In this document: piece by piece, positions 52,524 to 61,222 of the stretch
Position numbering within the stretch: the first letter of the stretch is position 1
Layout: the number at the start of each line of letters is the position of its first letter
Origin: Streptomyces sp. H27-C3
GTDB lineage: Bacteria > Actinomycetota > Actinomycetes > Streptomycetales > Streptomycetaceae
DNA: 64,000 nt
Direction of reading: 5' to 3'
NCBI RefSeq assembly: GCF_030063415.1
Contig: NZ_JASITA010000002.1
Location: 62,001 to 126,000, forward strand
Notes under the pieces: generated by a model
What the model saw: only the letters and a program-made list of their open reading frames with translations
What the model was told of the DNA's origin: nothing
Databases searched by the model: none
Made by a program: the position numbers and the translations under genes

Positions 52524-53310
52524 GAATCCCCCAGGCGAGTGTGAGCGTGGTCAGTGCGTGGAGCCCTGGCCGGTCCGGCGCCCATCGGTGCCAGAGCGCG
52601 GCGAACTCCCGTGCGTTATCGGGCCACTGCACCTCAGGTGCGGCGTTGGCGGCCCAGGTGCGGACAGCTAGGTCGTCGTGCGGGTAAACGGCGTAGTCCC
52701 CGGTGAAATCAGCCGCTGCGGCGGCCGCAGTCCACGGGCCGATGCCAGAGACCTCCTGAAGCGCCTTGACCAGGTCATCGGGGTCGAGGACGGACCACTC
52801 GGAAGCGTGATCCAGGTACGCCGCCGCAGCGGCGGGTAGCGCCTTCTTGTGGAACAGCGCGCCGACCTCCCGGTACGGCGCGTCGCCCTCAAGGGCGAGC
52901 ACGGTCTCGGGCGTCGGCGTCGCGAACAACGGCCCATCCGCAATGTCGTGACGCCGGCCGTACGTGGCGCACCAGCGGCGGTACAGCAACCGGGCCTGCT
53001 CGGCGCGGATGATGCGGCGCAGCAGCGCCGTGGTGATGGCGTCCCACAGGGACGGATTCGGGAGCCGTTCGACCGTGCCCAGAGCCGCCAGAGCCGTGCG
53101 CAGGTCGGCGGACGCCCGGTCGGGCAGGTCGGCGGCGGGCGTACGGCGCGAGCGCGGAGTCGCCTTATTGGAGGTAAGCGCCTCCCATTCCAGGCGCGAG
53201 CCAGTCCAACGGGCGCACCAGGCACCAGTGCCGTCATCCACGACGCGGACGACCGACCCGTCGGGCTGGGCGGTCCAGGCCGGGTGATCGGTGAGCAACG
53301 TAGTCGTCAT
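52483..53310 (-). CDS. HhH-GPD DNA glycosylase-like protein
   Basis: 275 residues. A helix-hairpin-helix plus Gly/Pro/Asp signature is seen at KALQEVSGIGPWTAAAAAAD followed by FTGDYAVYPHDDLAVRTWAA, with the catalytic Asp in the DD pair, as in AlkA/OGG-type 3-methyladenine glycosylases. Upstream are ADLRTALAALGTVERLPNPS, LWDAITTALLRRIIRAEQAR, a normal minor-groove reading subdomain. It would excise damaged or modified bases. ATG at 53310. The tail overlaps the radical SAM gene by 41 bases, so production of both is coupled. Confidence 0.82.
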   Translation of the reverse strand: MTTTLLTDHPAWTAQPDGSVVRVVDDGTGAWCARWTGSRLEWEALTSNKATPRSRRTPAADLPDRASADLRTALAALGTVERLPNPSLWDAITTALLRRIIRAEQARLLYRRWCATYGRRHDIADGPLFATPTPETVLALEGDAPYREVGALFHKKALPAAAAAYLDHASEWSVLDPDDLVKALQEVSGIGPWTAAAAAADFTGDYAVYPHDDLAVRTWAANAAPEVQWPDNAREFAALWHRWAPDRPGLHALTTLTLAWGIHARPSEHHGPDRT

Positions 53311-53413
53311 GAGGGGGGCTCCGCATCGGTGGTTGGGCAGTACGGAGTGATGCTCCCGCACTCAGCCCGGCACCGTGGAACGTTCACCCAGCGAGCAGGA
53401 CCGCTGCACCACG

Positions 53414-54264
53414 TCATGGGGCATCAACCGCTCTGGTGCGCCAGACGAGGAGACCGGCGTCGTCGTCCAGATCCGGCGAGTGGGTGCGCTCGGCCTCACG
53501 GACGCAGTACCCGCCCGCCTCTAAGTCCTGCCGCACGCGGGCGATACCGGTACGCCAGTGATCTTCCGCCCCGGCGGGGAGCGTCCCATCAGGCAACCGC
53601 CTGAATGGCGGGTCGGGCTGCCAAAGGACCCGTGCGCACGTCTCCGCGAACGGCGGCCAGATCACCGGATCGGCATCCAGCGCGACTACCGTCCACATCC
53701 CCTGGCCGCTGTCGCCCCGGCGGGCGGTCGTCAGCACGGCATCCACGAGCTCGTACGGATCGGGCTCCAAAGAGGCGTAGCCCCGCCCCAAATTCGCACG
53801 GCAAGTTGCCTCCACGCCATCCCAGGCTCCAGCCGGCGGCCACGTGCGGTCTTCGCCCTGCGCCAGGCGCCACACAAGAATTTCCTCAGCCGTGTGGAGG
53901 TGTGGAGCACGCGCTGGGCCGGTCACCGCCGCCCGGTACCCGATGGACTCCAGCGCGGTCACCACCGCCTCAACTCGGTCCGCCCAGTGCTCCTGAGCGC
54001 CGGGCGGGATACGGCGAGTGCGGCTGTCGCGCCGGAACGCTGCATCAGGGTGCCAGCGCACGATGACGCACAGGTCCGCGCCGGGGGCCACGCCTCCTCG
54101 GGGACATACATCGTCTGGCACCACCCTTTGCCCTCAGGCACTGTGCGGGACACGACGCCGTCACGCCTTGTCCACTCGGGCGCCAGCCGCAGGCTGCCGA
54201 GCTGGAGGTCCACCAGGGCAACCGCGGCACGACGGGCGTCGGGACGCCTCATCTGTTCAGTCAT
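53414..54264 (-). pseudogene. Two-repeat hypothetical protein gene with a frameshift
   Basis: The frame from ATG at 54264 (MTEQMRRPDARRAAVALVDL, GKGWCQTMYVPEEAWPP) breaks in a run of C bases near 54085. The neighbouring frame continues GADLCVIVRWHPDAAFRR to 53414. One more C would join them. The downstream part contains two copies of a domain of about 75 residues: VRWHPDAAFRR...IPPGAQEHWADRVEAVVTALE and VLWQPDPPFRR...LPAGAEDHWRTGIARVRQDLE, each ending near LVWR. I do not recognise the family. It is either a pseudogene or a sequencing error in a homopolymer. Confidence 0.65.
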
Positions 54265-54303
54265 CAGGTTCCGATCTGAGCAAGGCCAGCGCGGGAGGTG
54301 TTG

Positions 54304-54492
54304 TCAGGTCGGCCGATCGGCCTGTGCGTGGTGTGCGCGCACCAACTCTTCAAGGCGCTGGATGCACGGTTCGCAGGCGGAGAACGGGCCCACTCCGTGG
54401 ATCTCTGTGTGGACGGGACCCATCCACATCACCGAGAGGTCGGGGCCGTCGCAACGCCAGCACGTCCCGATGACCCATGGAGAGCCGGACAT
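54304..54492 (-). CDS. Small Cys-rich zinc-ribbon-like protein
   Basis: 62 residues: GSPWVIGTCWRCDGPDLSVM, WMGPVHTEIHGVGPFSACEP and CIQRLEELVRAHH. Two CxxC pairs (CWRC, CEPC) suggest a structural zinc site. Similar short proteins are frequent beside Streptomyces HATPase/XRE regulatory genes. Function unknown. ATG at 54492. Confidence 0.72.
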   Translation of the reverse strand: MSGSPWVIGTCWRCDGPDLSVMWMGPVHTEIHGVGPFSACEPCIQRLEELVRAHHAQADRPT

Positions 54493-54500
54493 CCGGCCGC

Positions 54501-54602
54501 CTACCGGTCGAGGGCGATCCCGGCGGCAACCACGGCCATCAGCACCACCAGCACCGTCAGGAACACGACGACTTTCGTCAGCTCGGGCGGCTCGTCATGC
54601 AC
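54501..54602 (-). CDS. 33-residue single-helix membrane microprotein
   Basis: The start GTG at 54602 overlaps the last 8 bases of the HATPase gene; the stop TAG is at 54501-54503. The peptide has an acidic head (VHDEPPELTK) and one hydrophobic helix (VVVFLTVLVVLMAVVAAGIA) ending LDR. The fit into the gap of an operon and the clean membrane helix support it, but there is no separate ribosome site. Confidence 0.5.
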   Translation of the reverse strand: MHDEPPELTKVVVFLTVLVVLMAVVAAGIALDR

Positions 54603-55122
54603 GCAGCGACCCTCCAGCGGTGAGCTGAGCCCACACCCGTTTGCCCCAGTTCTTGGGCTCGGAGTCCCACTTGCCGTCCGTCAGCGCGGCCACGATCGAC
54701 AGGCCGCGCCCCGACTCCGAGTCGGACAACACCGCCGGGCGCATCTGCGGGGCAGCCCGGGACAGGTCCGTCACGGCCACCTCGACCCGGAACACGTCCA
54801 GTCGAGTCACCGTCACGCGGATCGTTTCCCGGCGCGCGTGCGCGACAGCATTGGACACCAGCTCCGTGACGACCAGATGCGCGTCACCCTTCAGGGAGGG
54901 GAGGCCCCAGGCGTCGAGTGCCGCCGACACCAGTAGCCGCGCGTCACCCGCCGACTCCGGGATCCTGGGCAAACTCTTCGAGTAGGCCGGATTGCCGACT
55001 GTCCCGGATTCGATGACCATGCGCGCGCCGCTCCTCACCGGCCGGAGCACGACGCAGGCCGCATCCGACGTCTCAGGGGACTTCGCTTTGCTGAGCGTCA
55101 GCTGGCCGGGGTGGCTACTCAC
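54595..55122 (-). CDS. ATP-binding HATPase_c regulator (anti-sigma-like)
   Basis: 175 residues of GHKL fold: SAGDARLLVSAALDAWGLPS, N-box HLVVTELVSNAVAHARRETI, G1 VEVAVTDLSRAAPQMRPAVL, G2 ESGRGLSIVAALTDGKWDSE, and KNWGKRVWAQL at the end. Same class as the gene at 10796. The first ~35 residues before MVIESGTVG are not conserved in appearance, so ATG at 55020 is a possible alternative to GTG at 55122, which follows GGAGGTGGAGGTCG. It overlaps the preceding gene by 8 bases. Confidence 0.85.
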   Translation of the reverse strand: MSSHPGQLTLSKAKSPETSDAACVVLRPVRSGARMVIESGTVGNPAYSKSLPRIPESAGDARLLVSAALDAWGLPSLKGDAHLVVTELVSNAVAHARRETIRVTVTRLDVFRVEVAVTDLSRAAPQMRPAVLSDSESGRGLSIVAALTDGKWDSEPKNWGKRVWAQLTAGGSLRA

Positions 55123-55696
55123 CGACCTCCACCTCCTGGGAGCCCAGGCGCTCGCGCCCGAGCGTGACCAGGGGGACCAGCCGGTCGAACGGCACCAGGA
55201 GGCCCGGGCTGTTCATCGGCACCACCCAGAACAGGCCCTCGTTGGGCTCAGTGACGTCGGGTGCCGGGACCTGAAGGAGCGCGCGGGGCGGGTGCAGCAC
55301 CATGCCGGCAGGCGTCGCGATCTGCGCCACCCACGACAGGACGAGCGCCGTGTACGAGTCCTCGGAGCCGAAGCCCTGCGCCTCGTAGAACAACGGTCCC
55401 TCACCCAGGACTTCGGCCAGCGGCTCGGCGCACTCCTGCACGGTGGCCACTCCCACCGCAGCGTGGATGATGCCGGCCGGGATCGTCACCGCGGCGTACA
55501 ACAGGCCCGGCCGCAGCCAGGCAACCCCTTTGGTCTCCCAGTCCGTTTTCGCCTGCTCCCTGACCGGGGCCGACGCCAGCAGCCAGCGACAGGAGGCCAT
55601 CCGACGCTCAGGCCGGGTAGATACCGCGGCAGCAATCGGAGGTGGAACGGGGGCAAGATCGGCGCCCCTGTCATCTCGTGCGTGTGTGCTCGGCAT
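55115..55696 (-). CDS. Conserved hypothetical protein of the island regulatory cassette
   Basis: 193 residues, not recognised. MASCRWLLASAPVREQAKTD, WETKGVAWLRPGLLYAAVTI, FGSEDSYTALVLSWVAQIAT, VPMNSPGLLVPFDRLVPLVT suggest a soluble alpha/beta protein. It may start at ATG 55600 (MASCRW...) rather than 55696. It is the first gene of the short minus-strand unit with the HATPase and microprotein, divergent from the HTH/TPR regulator gene at 55886. Confidence 0.65.
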   Translation of the reverse strand: MPSTHARDDRGADLAPVPPPIAAAVSTRPERRMASCRWLLASAPVREQAKTDWETKGVAWLRPGLLYAAVTIPAGIIHAAVGVATVQECAEPLAEVLGEGPLFYEAQGFGSEDSYTALVLSWVAQIATPAGMVLHPPRALLQVPAPDVTEPNEGLFWVVPMNSPGLLVPFDRLVPLVTLGRERLGSQEVEVGE

Positions 55697-55885
55697 TGCT
55701 CTGCACTCCCAGACGGGTCGATGGCCAATGGGTCAGTTGGCGCCCTCGCGTACAAGCCAACTCCCGTGCAACCGACTTGGCCGGACCTTCTGGCGGACTT
55801 TCAGCCGGACTTTTCGCGGCAACCGGTCTTTCCGGCATCCCGAAAGTCGCTACCTTCGAGTGACACAGATCACGGAGGTGGCGAG

Positions 55886-57187
55886 GTGTCAGACCTGACG
55901 CCCTTCGAGCACGCCTGTCGCATGCACGGATGGGAGAAGCCGACGGACTTTCTGCGGGCCTTCCAGACGGCCGCCGACCTACTGGGCGAGGCGGTCACCC
56001 TGACCGATCGCCAGCACCGGCGATGGCGCCGGCCCCGGCCTCCCGCTCCCCGGGCGCGCGCTTGGAGAGTCCTTCACGCCATGTTCGGCTTCTGCCCGTC
56101 CGAGATTGGGCTTCCCGGACCACCTCCAGGTGCCACCGTGGGGAGAGCACCACTCCCCGCACAAGGAGGTACCTCCGTGGACCGACGTGCTTTCCTGACC
56201 GATTCCATCGGTGTAGCTGCCGCTGCTCTACCTGCCCACGTACGGCCTCTGAGTCCCACCGGAGCCACAGGCGCCGTCGGCACCACACACCTCCTGGAGT
56301 TACGCGCCGGACTCCGCAGCCTCTTCCACCTCGACGACGCGTACGGCGGCGGCGACGTCCGTTCGCTGGCTGCCCGCCACCTTCGCAGGGTTCGCCGGGT
56401 CATCAACACCGGCCGATACCCGGAGACGATCGGCCGGCAGCTTCAGCTCCTGTCCGGGGAGATCGCCGAGCACTGTGCGTGGCTGTGCTACGACGCCGAC
56501 GACCAGGACAACGCGCGCCGCTTCTGGGGCGAGGCCCTCACCACGGCCACAATGCTCCGCGACCCCAATCTGGAGATCTTGGTCTTCTCCTCCATGAGCC
56601 TCCAGGCGTGCCATGAAGGCCGGCCACGGGACGGTCTCGACTTGGCGCGCGCAGCCCAGGAGCGGGCAACACGACTGGGCTCCCCGGTCCTCCAGTCCCT
56701 CATCGCAGCCCGGGAGGCGCGCGCGCTGTCGCTCATGGCCGACAGCGTGAGCGCCAAGGGTCGAATGGTCGACGCCATGAAGCTCGTCGACGGCCACGGG
56801 CGCGGTCGCCCCGCCCCCGAATGGAGCGCCTTCCACGGGCCGGCCGAACTCGGCTACTCCCAAGGGGCCCTCTACACCGAACTCGGCCACCACGAGGCCG
56901 CGACGGGGTTCCTCCGCGCCGCCCTCGCGCACCAGGAGGCGAACTACGGCCGCAACCGCGCCCTCTACCGGATCACTCTCGCCAAGAGCCTGGTCGACGC
57001 CGGCGAGGTGGACGAGGGCGCGGCCCATGCCGTAGGAAGCCTGGAGCACCTGGAAGAGGTCGAGTCCGGCCGAGTCTTGCGGCGGCTGAACGATGTGGCC
57101 ACCGCGCTCGGCGCGATCGACGCGGCCTCAGCCCGGGGAGCTGCCGAGGAACTGACCGAGTACGCGGAAGCAAGGGGGGCGGCGTGA
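55886..57187 (+). CDS. Helix-turn-helix/TPR-type transcriptional regulator
   Basis: 433 residues. N-terminal FEHACRMHGWEKPTDFLRAF, QTAADLLGEAVTLTDRQHRR, a modified helix-turn-helix as in Streptomyces regulators paired with GNAT or HATPase genes. A linker with VDRRAFLTDSIGVAAAALPA resembles a twin-arginine-like hydrophobic segment but lies internally. The C-terminal ~270 residues are TPR-like helical repeats: HCAWLCYDADDQDNARRFWG, LYTELGHHEAATGFLRAALA, LAKSLVDAGEVDEGAAHAVG. GTG at 55886 after CGGAGGTGGCGAG. It overlaps the GNAT gene by 4 bases. Ligand and target unknown. Confidence 0.85.
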   Translation: MSDLTPFEHACRMHGWEKPTDFLRAFQTAADLLGEAVTLTDRQHRRWRRPRPPAPRARAWRVLHAMFGFCPSEIGLPGPPPGATVGRAPLPAQGGTSVDRRAFLTDSIGVAAAALPAHVRPLSPTGATGAVGTTHLLELRAGLRSLFHLDDAYGGGDVRSLAARHLRRVRRVINTGRYPETIGRQLQLLSGEIAEHCAWLCYDADDQDNARRFWGEALTTATMLRDPNLEILVFSSMSLQACHEGRPRDGLDLARAAQERATRLGSPVLQSLIAAREARALSLMADSVSAKGRMVDAMKLVDGHGRGRPAPEWSAFHGPAELGYSQGALYTELGHHEAATGFLRAALAHQEANYGRNRALYRITLAKSLVDAGEVDEGAAHAVGSLEHLEEVESGRVLRRLNDVATALGAIDAASARGAAEELTEYAEARGAA

Positions 57188-57768
57188 CGACTACCGAGCT
57201 GATGTACGAGCGGTACGAGGGCGAGGAGGCCGCGGTGCAGCTCGACGCGTTCCTCCCGGCCTACGAGGAGGTCTATGCCGAGCCTCCGTACAGCGAAGGC
57301 CCGTCCGATGTCGCCCAGTTCATCGAGCACTATCAGGTGCACGCGCAGCGCCCGGGCATGCGTCTGATCATCGCCCGCGATGGCGAGGACGTCGTCGGCT
57401 TCACGTACGGCTACTTCCTCCCGCCCGGCACCGGGTGGTGGACCAACGTGGACCAGGACCTCGCCGACGACTTCACCTGTGAGGACGGCCGCCGCACGTG
57501 GGTAATCCTTGAGCTGGCCGTCCGTAAGCCGTGGCGTCGGCGAGGAGTCGCCGCTGCACTCCACGCAGCACTGCTCGACGGCCTGCCCGTGCAGCGGGTG
57601 ACGCTCACCTTGCGCCCGGAGCCCGAGGCCGCACCGGCGCAGTCCGCCTACAAGGCGTGGGGCTACCGCGCGGTCGGCACGTCGCACCCGTGGGAGGACG
57701 CCCCGTACTACACGGCCATGGTTCTCGACCTGGCTGGCGACCGGAGCGCGACCGCCCCGGCATCCTGA
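57184..57768 (+). CDS. GNAT-family N-acetyltransferase
   Basis: 194 residues: ELMYERYEGEEAAVQLDAFL, RLIIARDGEDVVGFTYGYFL, ILELAVRKPWRRRGVAAALH with the acetyl-CoA pyrophosphate loop RRRGVA, VQRVTLTLRPEPEAAPAQSA, and YKAWGYRAVG. The substrate could be an amine antibiotic, a nucleotide sugar or a protein. GTG at 57184 inside the stop of the regulator gene. A strong terminator follows at 57787. Confidence 0.87.
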   Translation: MTTTELMYERYEGEEAAVQLDAFLPAYEEVYAEPPYSEGPSDVAQFIEHYQVHAQRPGMRLIIARDGEDVVGFTYGYFLPPGTGWWTNVDQDLADDFTCEDGRRTWVILELAVRKPWRRRGVAAALHAALLDGLPVQRVTLTLRPEPEAAPAQSAYKAWGYRAVGTSHPWEDAPYYTAMVLDLAGDRSATAPAS

Positions 57769-57786
57769 CCGACCCCCGCCCACGAA

Positions 57787-57815
57787 GAAGCCCCGCTCGT
57801 CATGAGCGGGGCTTC
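57787..57815. terminator. Terminator after the GNAT gene
   Basis: GAAGCCCCGCTC and GAGCGGGGCTTC pair around GTCAT; 12-bp perfect stem. Confidence 0.85.
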
Positions 57816-58017
57816 CCCGTCGGGTCCGAGAAGGCAGCACAGCTTCTATGGATGTCCCCACGATACGACCCGGGTCCGACATCCCTCCGAACGCGGGCGA
57901 GCCCGGCCGGGCTCGGGGGAGGAGAGCGGCCGGGCTCGTCTTTGGTGCCGCACGGGGGGCTGCGGCCCGCGCCACGACCAGAGGGGAGGAGTAGCGCGGA
58001 CCCCCAGTTTTGACCCC

Positions 58018-59222
58018 CGTTAGATTCAATGGGTCAGAGCAACAGTGCTGGTCGAGGAGGGTTTGCGTGGCGAGGATGGGTCGGCCGGGGATGTCGGACG
58101 AGATGAAGGTCGACTTGTGGCGGCGGTGGAAGGGCGGGGAGTCGATCAGTGTCATCTCGCGGCAGATCGGCAAGCCGCCCGGCTCGGTGTTCACCGTCCT
58201 CAAGCACCATGGAGGGATCGCTCCCTCACTCCGTAAGGCGCGCGTCGGCAGCTTGACCTTGGGCGAGCGGGAGGAGATTTCGCGTGGGCTGTGTGCCGGC
58301 GAGTCCTTCCGGACCCTTGCCGGCCTCCTGGGGCGTGCGGTGTCGACGATCAGCCGCGAGGTCAACAAGAACGGCGGACGCGACGTCTACCGGGCAATTG
58401 CCGGGCAGGAACGGGCACTCGATCATGCCAAGCGCCCGAAGCAGTGCCTGCTCGCCCGTGAACCCGCGTTGCGGCAGACGGTGCTGACCTTGCTACAAGA
58501 GGAGTGGTCGCCCGAACAGATCGTCGGCCACCTCCGTCTGCATCACGGGGACGATCCGCACCTGCAGGTCAGTCACGAGACGATCTACCGGTCGATCTAT
58601 ACCACCCGCTGGAAGGTGGTTCCCCGCGAGTTGTGCAAGCGCCTTCGAACGGGCCGCCCGATCCGGAAGAACAAGCGTCACACGGTGAAAGGCCAGTGGC
58701 GCTCACAGATTATCGATGCCCGACCTATCGGTGAGCGGCCCCAAGAGGCGGAGGATCGCAGCGTTTTCGGGCATCTGGAAGGCGATCTGGTGATCGGCTC
58801 GAACAACAGCCAAGTTGCCACGTTGGTCGACAGGAAGTCGCGTTTCCTCACTGTCGTGAAACTCGCCAGCCGTCACACCGCCGTGGTCGTTCCCGCCCTC
58901 GCCGAAACCTACGCCCGCATGGACTCCCGACTACGCACCACACTGACCTGGGATCGCGGCATGGAACTGGCAGCGCACAAGCGGCTTACTGCCACTACGG
59001 GCGTTGACGTGTTCTTCGCGGCCCCGCGGAGCCCCTGGCAACGCGGCACCAACGAGAACACGAACAAACTGCTCCGGCAGTACCTGCCCAAGGGGACGAA
59101 CCTGTCGACGTTCAGCCAGGACGATCTTGACGTCATCGCGGCGAAGCTCAACAACCGTCCGCGCAAGTGCCTGGGATTCCGCACACCTGCCGAAAGTGTT
59201 GCCTTGACCCGTTGAATCTAAG
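58018..59222. mobile_element. IS30-family insertion sequence
   Basis: About 1.2 kb bounded by TTAGATTCAATGGGTCA (58020-58036) and its inverted copy TGACCCGTTGAATCTAA (59205-59221), which differ at one position, and filled by a single transposase gene. The target-site duplication could not be fixed by eye. It inserted in the non-coding gap between the GNAT terminator and the integrase gene, so it disrupts no gene. Confidence 0.85.
58067..59215 (+). CDS. IS30-family transposase
   Basis: 382 residues. N-terminal winged helix (MSDEMKVDLWRRWKGGESIS, VISRQIGKPPGSVFTVLKHH), a second helix-turn-helix (LTLGEREEISRGLCAGESFR, VSTISREVNKNGGRDVYRAI), then the DDE catalytic core: HLEGDLVIGSNNSQVATLVD, TLTWDRGMELAAHKRL, and SPWQRGTNENTNKLLRQYLP with the final Glu in NENTN. 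GTG at 58067 follows GAGGAGGG. Length and motif spacing are normal, so the gene looks active. Confidence 0.93.
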   Translation: MARMGRPGMSDEMKVDLWRRWKGGESISVISRQIGKPPGSVFTVLKHHGGIAPSLRKARVGSLTLGEREEISRGLCAGESFRTLAGLLGRAVSTISREVNKNGGRDVYRAIAGQERALDHAKRPKQCLLAREPALRQTVLTLLQEEWSPEQIVGHLRLHHGDDPHLQVSHETIYRSIYTTRWKVVPRELCKRLRTGRPIRKNKRHTVKGQWRSQIIDARPIGERPQEAEDRSVFGHLEGDLVIGSNNSQVATLVDRKSRFLTVVKLASRHTAVVVPALAETYARMDSRLRTTLTWDRGMELAAHKRLTATTGVDVFFAAPRSPWQRGTNENTNKLLRQYLPKGTNLSTFSQDDLDVIAAKLNNRPRKCLGFRTPAESVALTR

Positions 59223-59440
59223 GTTTCACCCGGCATGGATGGGGGGTCACCACCTTCGCCTCCAGACCCATCGCCCGCGTCATCCATCTGCCCACCGCCC
59301 GGCGCGAACACAGCCCGGCCGCAGACGGAACTCGTAACACCCGGTCGGGCACCGACGTCGCCCGAGACCGCCGCGTGTAGCGCCGGAGGAAGGGGCATAG
59401 AGTCCCCGGACCCCATGCCCCCATCTCCGGCGCCGGGCCG
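59223..59440. other. Gap between IS30 element and integrase gene
   Basis: No gene or clear signal; short frames only. Confidence 0.4.
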
Positions 59441-61222
59441 TCAGTTCACGACCTCGCCCTCATCGACAGTCCTGGCGCTTGGGTGATACGCGCAGGTCCT
59501 CAGCGCGTCCGTCCGGGCTTGCGCATACGCCGCCTGCACCGCCGCCCGGCCCACCCCCCACGCGGCTGCCTCGGTCATCCCGTCCGGTCCCTCTCGGTGC
59601 TCCACGCGTGAGCACGCGGGCTCGTCCGTGTAGGACTGCTCCCACTCCCACGCCCAGCGGACGCGAGGCTCATGGTCCTCCGGCCGGATCACATGCTCTG
59701 TACCGTCCGGCGCGTACAGGGCAGGGCCGACGCTCCACACCTGGACACGGTCCGGCACATGGTGGCGCACCCAGTTCAGGCCGCCGACGACCGACCTCAT
59801 CCACCAGTCGGCCGACCATGCTTCGACACGCGCTTCCTCGCCCTGGTCCATCTCCCACTGCTCGGCCACGACCTTGGCGTGATCCAGCTTCCAGAAGCCT
59901 TCGATGTGGCCCAGGAGATGCACGACATACAGGCGCCGCGTGTCCTGGCCGGCGGACAGCACCTCTACCGCCCCATCCGGGAAGGGCCTTCGGCCCCGGC
60001 CGCCGGCCAGGGCCTCCTCAATCGTCTCCATCGCGTCGTCGTCCGCCTCCGGCAACAAATGCCCGTACCGATCGGACGTCGTGGTGATCGATTCATGACC
60101 GAGACGCCGCTGAACGTACGTCAGGCCACGGCCGGCGGAGAGCAGGGCCGCGGCGTGGGAGTGCCGCAGATCGTGGATCGTCGGGCTCTTTTCCCCAGGG
60201 AGCGTGCCAGCCTTCTTCGCCCGTTCCACAGCCGTAACCCATCGGTCGTAGAACGTCGAGTACGGCAGACGCTCCCCATGCCCGTTGTGGAAGATCAGGT
60301 CACCGCGCTTGAGCTTGTCCAGGCCGTGCTCCAGGAGGTCATTCCACGTGCTCGCGCTCACCCGGATATTGCGCCGGGACCGCTTCGACTTCGGCTTGCC
60401 GAGGTAGAAGCCCTCTCCGGGCTTGCGCTTCCAGGAGCGGGAGACTTTCACCCTGTACTTGCCGTCGCTGGTATCCAGCACGGCGTGCTGCTTCGCGAGG
60501 GCCGTGATCTCGCCCCACCGAAACCCTGTCGCGTAGGCCACCCGCACAAACCGCTTATCCTCTGGCCGCAGGAGCTCGTCGACGATCGCCTCCACCTCCT
60601 GCGGCGTCAAGAACGTCATGTCCTCGTCGTCGTCACCGATACCGTCGTCATCCGTGCGCGGGAGGGCTGTGAGATCGCACGGGTTGCGCGCACGCAGTGG
60701 CGGCTCCTCGTCGACCGCCTCTTTCAGGATGGAAGAGAGGAGGCCGTGCAGGTTCTTCAGGGTCTTCGGGCTCATCTCCTTACGCACCGAGCCACGCCAC
60801 ACCTTCGTCTTGGCCATCTGGTTGACCCAGGCTCCGACGGTCGCCCTGCTGAAGTGCTCGACTGACCGGACGTCACAGTTCCCGAACGTCGGCAGGAGGT
60901 AGGTCGCCAGTTCCTTGCCCACCGCATCGCGGTAGTGGTCCTCAACGGCTGTCCGGTTTTTGATGGACTCTCGCGCATAGTTTTGGAAGACGTACCGCTC
61001 TTCCGTATCGGCAGTCGAGTCGATGTAACCCTTGCCCTTGACCCACCCTGGCGGCCACTGCTGTCCGTTGTCGTCTACTGCCTGCCTGAAAACCTCGGCC
61101 GATTCCTCGTCATCGAACCGCTCGGTCGGCTGAGCCCCCGAACGGCTCCCGCCCAACCGCCACTTGACTTGGCAGCTCGCGATCTCTCCGACCGCGTTCT
61201 TGCGCGGTGTGACGTACGCCAT
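59441..61222 (-). CDS. Tyrosine site-specific integrase with C-terminal extension
   Basis: 593 residues. The N-terminal arm-binding part starts MAYVTPRKNAVGEIASCQVK. A SAM-like core-binding domain follows (YLLPTFGNCDVRSVEHFSRA, KTLKNLHGLLSSILKEAVDE). The catalytic domain shows Arg in VAYATGFRWGEITALAKQHA, HxxR in IHDLRHSHAAALLSAGRGLT, and H/Tyr in RRLGHESITTTSDRYGHLLP. About 175 further residues (GHIEGFWKLDHAKVVAEQWE, VQVWSVGPALYAPDG, WEWEQSYTDEPACSRVEHRE) follow the nucleophile Tyr, which is unusual for this family. The gene reads away from the adjacent bldA, as is normal for tRNA-targeting elements. Two GTGCTCCCAC repeats sit in its promoter. ATG at 61222. Confidence 0.93.
   Translation of the reverse strand: MAYVTPRKNAVGEIASCQVKWRLGGSRSGAQPTERFDDEESAEVFRQAVDDNGQQWPPGWVKGKGYIDSTADTEERYVFQNYARESIKNRTAVEDHYRDAVGKELATYLLPTFGNCDVRSVEHFSRATVGAWVNQMAKTKVWRGSVRKEMSPKTLKNLHGLLSSILKEAVDEEPPLRARNPCDLTALPRTDDDGIGDDDEDMTFLTPQEVEAIVDELLRPEDKRFVRVAYATGFRWGEITALAKQHAVLDTSDGKYRVKVSRSWKRKPGEGFYLGKPKSKRSRRNIRVSASTWNDLLEHGLDKLKRGDLIFHNGHGERLPYSTFYDRWVTAVERAKKAGTLPGEKSPTIHDLRHSHAAALLSAGRGLTYVQRRLGHESITTTSDRYGHLLPEADDDAMETIEEALAGGRGRRPFPDGAVEVLSAGQDTRRLYVVHLLGHIEGFWKLDHAKVVAEQWEMDQGEEARVEAWSADWWMRSVVGGLNWVRHHVPDRVQVWSVGPALYAPDGTEHVIRPEDHEPRVRWAWEWEQSYTDEPACSRVEHREGPDGMTEAAAWGVGRAAVQAAYAQARTDALRTCAYHPSARTVDEGEVVN

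Noticed and set aside
52849..53604. 251-residue plus-strand ORF opposite the glycosylase gene
   Set aside because: Antisense shadow with no recognisable motif, while the minus strand has the HhH-GPD signature.
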